Translations under genes and position numbers: made by a program
Assembly: GCF_963576545.1 (NCBI RefSeq)
Contig: NC_083645.1
Location: 1,116,001-1,180,000, forward strand
Direction: 5' to 3'
From: Limanda limanda
Taxonomy: Eukaryota; Chordata; Actinopteri; Pleuronectiformes; Pleuronectidae
Length of the DNA: 64,000 nt
Shown: positions 46,301-55,215 of the stretch, piece by piece
Position numbering within the stretch: position 1 is the stretch's first letter
Layout of the letters: every line of letters begins with the position of its first letter
The notes under the pieces: generated by a model
Seen by the model: only the letters and a program-made list of their open reading frames with translations
Database searches by the model: none
Told to the model about the DNA's origin: nothing

Positions 46301-48578
46301 GCCATGACCCATAAGGATGGGATATTTGAGACAGTGGATCACTCATGAAAATGTGTCCAGTTCCTCAAAGATTTGATAACCAAGGACAAACCAGCTCTGC
46401 AAATACAGATGAGAGTAAAAGATGGAAAGAAAACAGGTGTCAGCCAAATAAAAAGGGGTAAAAGGCTGAATGGTTTATACAGTAGCTTAAGATCATTCAA
46501 CAGTTAAAAATAAAGGTTTGAAGATTAGTCTCTTAGAGTAGTAGATTACTGTCATTTCCCTTTCAGTGTCATCACACAATGAGTCAAGATAACATTTATC
46601 AGGAATAATGAAGCAAAGCCGAGTAAAGTAATAGTGATACAGTAAATATACAATATGATGGTGGTAGAAGACCATAAAGAAAATGTTTGTTAACATGAGT
46701 CGTTTGTTCACTATGTTCTAATCACCTAAATAATAAATAATTGACACAACATCAAAACTGGACTCCACCACCATGTTGCTGTATGTAGTGTAAAGTACAC
46801 TATGCTGTTATATTTGATTCCATCTTTAAATTCAGTAGTGCAGTGTATCTTCTGGAACTGTTGACTTCCCAAACGCTAATTAGGAGAACAAAGACCTCCC
46901 CCTGCATCCCCTGCAGTGCAGAGGGTCCCTGAAGTAAATGCTGTCTCTGCACATTTAGAAATTTAAATATCTTTGCATACATGCACATGTCTTCCATTTT
47001 CTATTAGAAGCAAAGAGTAAGCAGCAGTCCTGGACATCCTCTATATAGATACATATAAATCCACTCTGCATTATTGCATTTATTCAGTCAGACAATCCCT
47101 TTAAATGGCAACACAGCAACATGTACTGTGGATGATCAGGCTGTATTTTGCTTTATTTGCAGCTACAAGAGCATTATCTTTATTACTGCAATGTGACATA
47201 AGTGATCCAGTACCTATTGTTTTTTCTTATTCACTTCATTTGAGTCTTTGGACCTCTTTGTTGAAATATCTATGTAACATATACTTGTTATACTAACAAT
47301 AATTGAAGCATACTAGCAACTGATCTAAGCTAAATTTGCCAACAGTCAGTTAGCTTCATGTCACTAACTTGGGCTGAGTGAAGCACTGATTTCCCAAATC
47401 GGTTTGTTTCTGATCCACAAGGTCTCGATTGGATTATTGATTTAGTTAGGGATTATTTAATTGTACAATACCATAATTACTTGGATATGCGTAACTGTGA
47501 AAGGAAACCTCAAACTTGGTGCATAATTGAAAATATTAAGGCAGGCTTTTCATGACAACATATTTTGTTGGTAGATACTGTATATTCTCCTAGAAAATAT
47601 TGTTATATAATGATAATATTGTTATCACTTACAAACAATTTTATACCACTGATATACTGATAAGGTAATAGCATAATCCTAAAAGTACAACCTGTTAAAG
47701 GGCAATGAACCTAATTTTTAAGAATATTCAGTCTGACATTTGAATTAAAAGGAAAATATATTAAAATATCCTCAGATATGTGTTGGTGTTTATTGTAACA
47801 GTGTAAAGAGAGCACAGTTGTGAAGATACAAACTTGGTACATGGTACAAACCAACTGGTGCAAAAGCTCTTTAAATTCAAAGTTACAGGATACAAACAAT
47901 TCTAAGAAGTAGGATGCAGTGCTCGTTCTAAAAACAGCCTAGTTGTGCCCGGTTCAACCTTTCCTGGTTGGGTGGACTTTACTATCAGTCCAGAAGTAGA
48001 AGCACAGTGTTACTAAGGTGGGTGAAGAAAGACCATATGTTTCTCTTATATCATTCTACCTATATCTGTCAGCATCTATGATATGACACCACTCAAAAAC
48101 ATTTTAGTTGCTCAGGTATGTTATTTAAGCAAATAAATCTTTTATTCATAAATATTTCTTCCAATATCACTGCAAAATATTATTGCTGCTTATATCAAAA
48201 TATGAGGGATAAAATTAGTAATAAGCTCATGTTGAGGCCGGCTTTTGTCCAATTGTGAAAACCATTAGCTGAGCCTTGATTGACCAGTGGACGAGCCGTT
48301 TTTCGTGCCAATTATTTAAACACATTCCAAAGTACAAACTCAATCAAGAATGTAATGGCATGTAAAGTGTTTATGTATGTAAATCCTATTCCAGGCGATA
48401 TATATTTATGGTAATGACACGCTAGAGCAGCCTAGCAGCGTTAGGAACTGAAGAGTGTGTAATTACACTAATGCTCCGCTGACTAATAGGCCACAGGGGA
48501 GAAGGAGTCTGCTTGCTAGTGTTAGCTCACTTACTAATGCACACATCATACCAGCTCTCCAGATAGGCTTGGATTATT

Positions 48579-48641
<63 letters not shown>

Positions 48642-51600
48642 GAAGTCTACCTTATGAGTCTTCTTTGGCAAGATGACATATTTATGGTTATTAAAGTTAT
48701 TAATAGAAAATGGGGCAATTACCGATTTAGGGAGTTAATATATTTATTGTTTATATTTATCTGTATTTTGGATTATTTGGAGTGTAGATGTAGCTGAATA
48801 AATTTAAGAAAAACAGATGAACATGCACCAACAGTATTTGGTGTATGTTAAAACACCTGCTCCTGTTGTTTTTGTATAAGTCACCAGCCATGGAGAGTTG
48901 TAGGTATATACTCTGCATATTAGTACTGTAAGTAGTGATGTTGATGTACTTGTAGTGCTAAACTTTACACTTCACTTCACTAAGTTTCAGAGTAAGAACA
49001 CTTACTCTACTTAAGTGATAGCTATGAATAATCCTACAGATACAAATTGTACAGGCAAAGCAAAAGACTGCCATATCTAACCTAACTTCTGTGCATAGTG
49101 TGTTGAATGATGCATAGTAAACATTGCACGACAAAGTTGAAATGTCCTCACATGTTAGGGTAAGATGTATTTGCAATGAGACAAATAAGACCAGTACTGT
49201 GTGTAGCCTGATATTTGCCATTGAGCTCCATTGTTGTCCAAAAAACACTGTACACACTGTTGCAAGTGATGACATATCCCCTCCTTATCATCACCCCACA
49301 CACTGTAACCAAGCGTACCCAAAAGCTGCTGTGTATTAGTTGTAACAAAATTAGTTTCCATCTCCAGCTTCCTCTACAGAACCAGCTGAGGATTAAAGTG
49401 AATCCAAGATAGTCTCTATTTGAACGTTAAGACTCAAATGATTGTCTAGGTTGGCGTTGGCGTAAAAACCTTCCAACTCCCTCCAGGTCCCCTACACTGT
49501 TCAAAGATTTCAGGCCAGTTAAGGGACTCAGTGTATCACTTACAACTTCCAAACCTCTAAAATCTTTACTAAAAAAACACGCATTCAGGAATGCAGTGTC
49601 TAATATGAATCTATATGCGCCTTTTCAGTCTGCTTTCAGAGTGTCATTCCACTAAGTGCACTTAGAAAAGTGGTGAAAGAGCTGCTCATATTGGATTCCT
49701 GAAGTAAGTTCAAACCTAGATGCTGGTCATTGGCCAACCCTGAAACTGGTTTGATCAATCAACGGTAGCATAGATGAAAGTACCCTAACTCATTCCTCTG
49801 TGTCATCCAGACTTGCCATTATGTTTTCAGTCCGACCACATGCTGGTGCTATAGTCATCAGATGATTTTGAACTCTACAGGTAGAACTTCAGCTGAATCC
49901 AGAACAATTGAACACATTATAGACTCATTTCATTGTCTCTATGTCGGCTCAGACTTGTTTCTACAAAATCCTAAAGGGTCTGACCTCTTTCCTATCATGC
50001 CCCCTTCTCCTGGACCAAGCTTACTGCTGATATGTGTCTGTCTGACTGCATGTTCAAACGTTAAATCTTCATACAATAACAGTTATGCTTTAAATACTTT
50101 GAATACATGTACTGGGTCAGTTGTAATCACAATAAATCTGTCAAGCCACAAACATAAAGCACAGTCCATGGGGTCCTTTTGGCAAGGCTTATGTACATTT
50201 TCTGATAACACCTGAATCTGTCTGGCCCTGTGTTTGTTTTTTTCCCTCAAACACATGAGCATCCAGACTGTGAGCTCTTCTCTCTCAGCCTGCTTTCTTC
50301 TCCCTGTCCTGTCTTATCAGTCAGGCTCTCTGTGCTGGACCATCTGCCATCCTGGGACCTGTCTCGCTCCCCTGACTGTCCTTGTTTTGAAGCTTTGTCC
50401 TCCATGAGTCCCAGCCTCTTCCTTGTTTTTTCCCCCTTCTATGTATTTTGTTTTCTGTGTGCTTACTGTGGCTTGCTTCATGTGGTTGTAAGGGATATCC
50501 TCGTTTTAGGTATTCCGATATGTTTTTAATATAGAATTATTTCCTAATTGTTCATACTGTGCATTTTCTATGTACACAACATATATTGCATGTATACCTC
50601 ATCTACTGCTCATTCTGAGGTTTTTTTAATTGTTCCCCACTTTTTGGGGGTTGGAGGTTATACTTAGGAGGTTTCTGAAGAAGAACCACTATAAACATTT
50701 CTCACATTTAGTTTTATGTTAAGTTGAGGGTGTCAAGTTGTGCTGCAAAGATTATAAAGCCCCTTAAGGCACATTTTTGTTTGGTTATAATTGTCTAAGT
50801 AATGTTTGACTAGCAAATGAGGATGCATATATTGTATTGGTATGGTGCTGTCTGAGCTCACTTGAATGATGCTGCAGGAATTCATATATATATTTTGAAG
50901 CATCATCCATATCAGAGTTTGTCAAGCAAATCAAATGGAATGGTCAGGGTTATCAAATTAATATTTGACTTAAACGTATAGATTCATAAGGTCAACTCAT
51001 GAACTGAGTGACACTCAAAAAAAAGAAAAAATCCTTACGTTACAGTAGCCATTCACACATCATTCATACACTGCCGGCACAGCTGTCAAGGGCAATTTGG
51101 AGTTTGGTGTCTTGCCCAAGGACACTTCAGCATGCAGAATGGGGTACACCGAGATTGAAACCGACGACCTTCTAGTTTGAGGATGAGATGCTCTACCTTC
51201 TGCACACAGCCATTCATTTAATTTATCATTTACTCTTCTGACAGTCTTTTTAATGAATTTACAAAGAAACAGAACAAAACGTTAAACTTGACGGGCTGGT
51301 GCTGCATTACAATGCCTGCTGAGAATAGAGGTTAGCTTAGCGACATTTTCATAACCTCTTGAAATAAGCTACAACATGATCATATACAGAAGGTGCACTG
51401 CAGTTCTCAAATAGCCATCTGCCTGTCGCTGAAAATAGTGCCCTACAAATGCACTAGTCCCTCTAGTTTGAGTGAAATTTGTCGAAAGTTAACAGCAGTT
51501 GCTGGTTTTAGTTTTTTTCCAAAGATTTTTATCTTCAAGAAAAACCAGTGGGAGTTAGGAAGTATTGCAACAGACTTGTATGCTGGCTTTGGCATTTACA

Positions 51601-54600
51601 TTAGATCAGTTGACAACAAGAAGAAAGAATAATACCTGCCTTACCCTTTAAAGGGATGATATAATGCAAAATGCACTTATTCAACATTTGTGTGTCTCTT
51701 GTGTGTGTACAGACCGTCTCTTCTCTTGATCCATCATTCAGTAAAACTGTTTGCAAACATGCCAGTCAGATTTTGCTCCCCTCTTGACATCAAGAGAGAA
51801 AAACAAGAGCATGTAAAATGCTTTCTTGTTGGATGCAAGGACCAACACAACAGCCTTTTTGTCCTCCCGTCAACTGTGGAAGTGAAGACCCAGTGGCTTA
51901 GGTTTATTTCAATGGCAATATCCCCAAGACTGCAAACATGTTGTATGTTTGTGCACATCACTGCACTTCTGACTGCTTTCTGAACAAGTGACAGGCAGGG
52001 ATGCTGGGCTCAGGAGCTAGAGCAGGTGTCTAGCTCCTCCTCCTCTGTGTTGTGTGTTGAAGTGTCCTTGAGCAAGATTCTGAACCTCTTACTGCCGTGT
52101 CATCAGTGTGTGATTGTGTTTGTTAATGGGTGAATGAGACTTTTGTTGTAAAACACTTGGAGTTGTTGTGTAAGGGCAGTCAACGCTACTGTGTACCCAT
52201 AAACTGACCAACTTCATTAGTCTGTACGTTTTGCAATGTTGCATATAATTTTCAGATTGTGGCCAGTCTATTTTTTACCCACAGATTGTAACAATACTTT
52301 ACTAACGTTAATGTTGCTTGAAGGACAGTCAGAAACTGTGTGACAACTACGGCTTGAGGTATGCAACAATACATAAGATGCTATTAATAGTTCTTAGCTT
52401 ATTTGTAACAGGAAATACCTCACTACTCTGTGATCCCCAGTATGTATGTTATATACATTTATTTAATAGACCGGCTGTGAGGTGAGTTTGAAAAAAGACA
52501 AAGAGTTGGTCAAACCGCACTTCCTACAGCCTCAACCTTGGTCAGACTGTAAGCTATATTTGCTTTTTAACAACATATTTGTGTAAACAACTAGTTGCAC
52601 TGTTAACACAATCATTTCATTATTGTACCATGTATGTTAACCTCTAGAGGGCAAATCAGCATATCAGTGCAATTTCTGAGAGTACTTGCACATTTTATTT
52701 TGTTTGACTGTAACTACCCTACACTACAATGGGAATGCGTATTACCCACAATTCACAACATCTGTAGGAGACCATTTCATTTAAGAGCGAAACAATCAAG
52801 TTCAATTTAGAGGATCAAAGACTCTAAATATCTTATGCATTGTCAACTACTGTTCTTTTGTATCCTGCATTAAGAGCTGATTAATATTATTTGCCAATGT
52901 GTATTTGAATCTGGTGAGTGATGGGTGCTTGCTTTGGACCCAGATCACATTGTGAAAAGTACAAAGCTTATTTAAAATAAATGGTAAATGGTCTGTGTTT
53001 ATATAGTGCTTTTCTAGACTTGATGACCAGTCAAAGCACTTTATAGTACAGTTACGCCACTCTATCCACACACACACTCATACAGTTCATCTCTGTGAAG
53101 CACTTTCTCAATCACACATCACTCACTACTGGCAAGCCGTCAGGGGCAATTTGTGATGCAGTATTTTGCCCATTGACAATTCCCGCACACAGAATGGGAG
53201 AAATGGGGGAAATGGGAATCAAACTGTCAACCCTATGATTAGTGGGGAACCCACTCTACCTCCTGAGCTACAGCAGCCCAAGACAAATATTATATTCTGA
53301 GTTTGGGGCATTGTTCAGTTACTGAAAGAAAGATATTACAAATGTTTTATAGTCAAACTTTAGTACACTATCAAAAGATCCCATTACAATTAAATGAGGA
53401 AAAAGTCATGGACCTGTCATCTTAATTGCTGATGTTGTTTTTTTCAGATTTCCACTCAGATTCCTGCACAAATGTGCTGAGGGGAACTTTTCATTTTTAA
53501 AAGCAGTTTTGAAAAGTACAGTGAAAGTCAGGTTAACAGTTTCTCTGTATTTTAGGAGGTTAAGCCTTAAAAAGGAAGGAGTAAGTGCTGAGTGTTCAAG
53601 GTTGGAGATGAAAATATAAAAAGATGTACATCTATGAGAAGAGTAACTCTTTAACTTCTGCTAAACAGCTGCTTAACACAAATGGCAGTGAAAGTAAGTG
53701 TGTCTCGAAAGTGCTTTTTGTAAGTTTTGCTGCATACATTGCAAGTTCAGAATGAATCTGGTTTCCTTTACTTGCCAAGAGCTGCCTCCAGTGATGGGAA
53801 GCAACAACAATATTATACGCGGGGTGGATGTAGCATCTATTGCACTTCTGTCCATCCTGGAGAGGGATCCCTCACATGTGACGCTCTCTGAGGTTTGTAC
53901 GTTCTTTTTACCCTGCTAAAATGTTTTTGTCGTTTTTTGTAGTTCTTCCTAAAGGCCAATATATGCTACTCCGTTTTGACTGACACTGACTGACAGGGAC
54001 AGAGGAACGCCCTCTCCGAGCACCTCGGAGAGCTCATCGGGAACCTCTGATTTTTCGAACTATCCGTGGGCATTTCGGAGACCCTAGGGATAGCCCTTGG
54101 CTGTGATTGGTCCGCTAACGACATCATTTCCGCACGACGTCATTTACGGAATCTCACATTTCCGGACCTCAATCTTCCTGTTTCATTCCGTATATCAGAA
54201 TACCGCCACTTTAAAACCCAAACACAACTACGTTTCTAATATGGACAACAACATTGGAGAGCACCTAGTGGAAGAGGTCCGGAGGTCCGAGCACCTATAC
54301 AACTCGTCTACGAGTGCGTACAAAGACGCACAGATGACCGCAAACTCATGGAGAGTTGGTTGCTATCGTTCACTGTGTGTGAGGAAAGCCGGGAGGATGT
54401 AAATAAACAGACGTGGACTTCTTCTACAAATAATGATGTCATGAGGTAGGCTTTTCTAAGTGAGTCTTCCGTTGCACCACCTACTGTTCTGGTGTTGAAC
54501 TGTTTTCAGCACCCACAGCCTTCGGAGAAGCATAAATTAAAAACACTCTGTGGGATCCGTGCGTCTCCCCTCGCGCGCGGGGTAGTCGAAGTAGCATATT

Positions 54601-55215
54601 TCAGCCTTTACTCTTGTTGAGGGTTAAGGGCAGAGGATGTCACACCTTGTGACATGAGCTATACAAATAACATTTGATTGATTGATTGATTGATAATCAA
54701 TTTCACCTAAATTACATTCTGCAAATTAAATATTTTGTACAGCAATCTTCAACTGATTGAGATGAAGGATTTTCAAATACATTGTCTAAATACTGGATGG
54801 GAACCCAGCTTACATATGCCACATTTGTGAGTATATGTGACATATATTTTTTACCCTCTATGTCCACATACAGATTGTTATGAGTACCTGTTCCCACCCC
54901 AACACCACCCGGACTGACCTGGCAGCAGACGAACCCTCCAGTATATGCGCAGACACTGCTCCTCTTTGCGAAAACCACGGTGGCACTTGCAGGCCAACAG
55001 AGCGGGGTGATTGGCCAGCAGAACATCCCGTCTCTCCAGGCACTCAGCTGCGGCCTGCTCCCCTAGTGGGGAAATTGCTGCGTCAGCCGCACACAGCTCC
55101 AAGCCCCTGTACAATGCCTCACACCGCAGATCAGCAGAGCACACCCGATGAGCTTCAACACAGTTAGTGTGGGTGGAGGGGTAGGAGAAAATTGGTGATG
55201 AGGATGACAAGGCAT
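31081..55215 (-). CDS. gfra3: GDNF family receptor alpha, most like GFRA3 (artemin receptor); 5' coding exon missing
   Basis: Seven exons run 55215-54919, 46015-45944, 45781-45427, 45011-44902, 42688-42554, 37796-37660 and 31311-31081. All have AG acceptors and GT donors with matching phases, giving about 445 codons ending in TAA. The family consists of GPI-anchored extracellular co-receptors that bind a GDNF-type ligand and present it to the RET kinase. Visible landmarks are the D1 exon ending in CLRIYW, the SPY linker, D2 with GERRR and TIVPSC, SRLADF, MTPNY, WCNC, and a hydrophobic C-terminus. GFRA3-type choices are CGERRR (A or T replaces G in the others), SN after MTPNY (usually D plus a small residue), CLRAY-GLIGT, and [10 protein letters not shown] in the linker. 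GFRA4 is the main alternative because of LRSEYV and FCPC in D2. The signal-peptide exon is not seen. Introns are about 8.9 kb, 162 bp, 415 bp, 2.2 kb, 4.8 kb and 6.3 kb. Family membership is near certain; the paralogue call is an inference. Confidence 0.85.
34880..35100 (+). repeat. Interspersed repeat copy C (gfra3 intron 6)
   Basis: It shares gagagggatccctc, atgtggctctctctgaggttt, and the agggttaaggacagaggatg word with copies A and B. It has a (taaaa)n insertion at 35037-35065 and ends in a degenerate gattgattgatt tail. It lies between the terminal exon and the 137-bp exon of gfra3. Confidence 0.75.
37660..37796 (-). CDS. gfra3: gfra3 exon encoding end of D3 and a proline-rich juxtamembrane segment
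   Basis: This 137-bp exon begins at tctgcag and ends at ACGTC|gtgagt, phase 1 in and phase 0 out. Its first residues, RNSISWMG, align with the RNAIQAFGNG position of other family members but have diverged. It continues with a run of six prolines, then [16 protein letters not shown]. No cysteine is present. This matches the poorly conserved segment between D3 and the GPI signal. Assignment rests on position, phase and the weak N-terminal similarity. Confidence 0.82.
39291..39515 (+). repeat. Degenerate SINE-like repeat, split
   Basis: The segments gcacagtggttagcagtg-like (39305-39322) and gcactgttgcctcacaacagc (39451-39471) are the two halves of a widespread fish repeat motif. They are separated by about 130 bp of unrelated AT-rich sequence. 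Very degenerate; the class is uncertain. Confidence 0.4.
40740..41450 (+). mobile_element. LINE relic (gfra3 intron 5)
   Basis: Broken plus-strand translations resemble the C-terminal part of a fish non-LTR retrotransposon protein: [13 protein letters not shown], then [12 protein letters not shown], and [16 protein letters not shown] further on. The [11 protein letters not shown] word fits the RxLRRWLGLP-type motif seen in such ORFs. Stops and frameshifts are frequent. The assignment is from memory of the motif only. Confidence 0.45.
42554..42688 (-). CDS. gfra3: gfra3 exon encoding domain D3
   Basis: This 135-bp exon lies between cacttacag and CCTAC|gtgagt. It encodes the stretch from [20 protein letters not shown] through GSGNQWQDC to the NTCL end. 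MTPN, WCxC and SGN are the D3 signatures. The Ser-Asn after the aromatic residue, where GFRA1, 2 and 4 have Asp followed by a small residue, is a GFRA3-like choice. NSS is a potential N-glycosylation sequon. Confidence 0.93.
44902..45011 (-). CDS. gfra3: gfra3 exon joining D2 to D3
   Basis: This 110-bp exon lies between tcgccag and CATCG|gtacgc. It encodes [20 protein letters not shown] and then a [10 protein letters not shown] ending. The length of 110 bp matches the equivalent exon I recall for mammalian GFR-alpha genes. The SRLADF start and the AYxGLIG end are conserved family signatures. It was found by phase-matched reading of the minus strand and overlaps an unrelated 188-codon plus-strand ORF that is only a shadow. 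Confidence 0.93.
45427..45781 (-). CDS. gfra3: gfra3 exon encoding most of cysteine-rich domain D2
   Basis: The exon is 355 bp, from acceptor cgctcag to donor TGCAG|gtgaga, entering in phase 1 and leaving in phase 2. It begins [20 protein letters not shown] and runs through [33 protein letters not shown] and FCRRDDLC. D2 is the main ligand-binding domain in the family, and the arginine-rich RRR stretch sits within it. The 3' end splits the Arg codon just before SRLADF, the same exon boundary as in mammalian GFR-alpha genes. There are no stops or frame breaks, so the exon appears functional. Confidence 0.95.
45944..46015 (-). CDS. gfra3: gfra3 short D1-D2 linker exon
   Basis: This 72-bp micro-exon lies between ttctccag and GCAG|gtaaaa, phase 1 to phase 1, and is too short to show as an ORF by itself. 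It encodes [18 protein letters not shown] followed by MASLVA. The SPY motif is the hallmark of this linker in all GFR-alpha paralogues, and the ELxxSPYxDT context is closest to GFRA3. Its reading phase joins the D1 exon 8.9 kb upstream exactly to the D2 exon 162 bp downstream, which strongly supports the gene model. Confidence 0.9.
48575..48638. repeat. TG microsatellite in gfra3 intron 1
   Basis: A (TG)n tract of about 60 bp, nearly pure. Confidence 0.95.
49441..49650 (+). mobile_element. Possible L2-like LINE C-terminal relic
   Basis: The translation includes [12 protein letters not shown] and [19 protein letters not shown], which match the usual WNxLPxxxRSxxSLxxFKSxLKTxLxxxAF ending of L2-type ORF2. 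It is short and has no tail, so it is a weak call. Confidence 0.35.
51050..51210 (+). repeat. Fish interspersed repeat fragment
   Basis: It contains cattcatacactgc, gtgtcttgcccaaggacacttcagcatgc and a final gatgctctaccttctgc. This is a recurrent teleost repeat module also present at 52980-53280. No coding content. Confidence 0.6.
51740..51990 (+). pseudogene. THAP zinc-finger domain relic
   Basis: The first part reads [20 protein letters not shown] and then KTQWLRFI, matching the C..GC...H.SLF.LP...W..FI start of a THAP DNA-binding domain. The ending [10 protein letters not shown] appears in a different frame, so a frameshift near 51935 has split the domain. THAP domains occur in P-element-like and other transposon-derived proteins. 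No downstream transposase was seen. This is a decayed fragment within gfra3 intron 1. Confidence 0.55.
52980..53280 (+). repeat. Fish interspersed repeat, nearly full module
   Basis: It begins aaatggtaaatggtctgtgtttatatagtgcttttctag and continues with caaagcactttatagtac, attcacacat-type words, a ttgcccattgaca word and ctctacctcctgagctacagc. This order is typical of an abundant teleost repeat. Non-coding. Confidence 0.65.
53835..54694 (+). repeat. Interspersed repeat copy D, interrupted by a transposon
   Basis: The left half (53835-53950) has cacttctgtccatcc, gagggatccctcacatgtg and ctctctgaggtttgtac. The right half (54610-54694) resumes at actcttgttgagggttaag and ends in (gatt)n. The point of interruption falls exactly inside the ttcctta|ctcttg stretch that is continuous in copies A and B. 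Confidence 0.85.
53951..54609 (+). mobile_element. Non-autonomous Harbinger-like element with MADF/Myb-like exon fragment
   Basis: The element is about 659 bp, with 20-bp imperfect inverted ends: AAAGGCCAATATATGCTACT and, reverse complemented from the right, AAAGGCTGAAATATGCTACT. TAA/TTA at the junctions fits the 3-bp TWA duplication of PIF/Harbinger. From the ATG at 54241 the plus strand encodes a short protein with [15 protein letters not shown] and [12 protein letters not shown]. This resembles the MADF or Myb-like DNA-binding protein that Harbinger elements carry beside the transposase. No transposase is present, so it looks like an internally deleted derivative. Confidence 0.75.
54919..55215 (-). 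CDS. gfra3: gfra3 exon encoding cysteine-rich domain D1
   Basis: The exon is 297 bp. It opens after a cctctcttag acceptor, with two bases completing a split codon, and closes at CCAG|gtcagt, so it is phase 1 to phase 1. The encoded segment has eight cysteines in the D1 pattern (NC, VC, RC, LC, EC, AC, KC, QC). It ends with the [18 protein letters not shown] signature that closes D1 in GFR-alpha proteins. The CHR triplet resembles GFRA3 rather than the CKRGMKKE form of GFRA1, 2 and 4. The preceding residues ([15 protein letters not shown]) look like the post-signal-peptide linker, so the start codon must be in an upstream exon. D1 is retained here, unlike in mammalian GFRA4. Confidence 0.92.
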
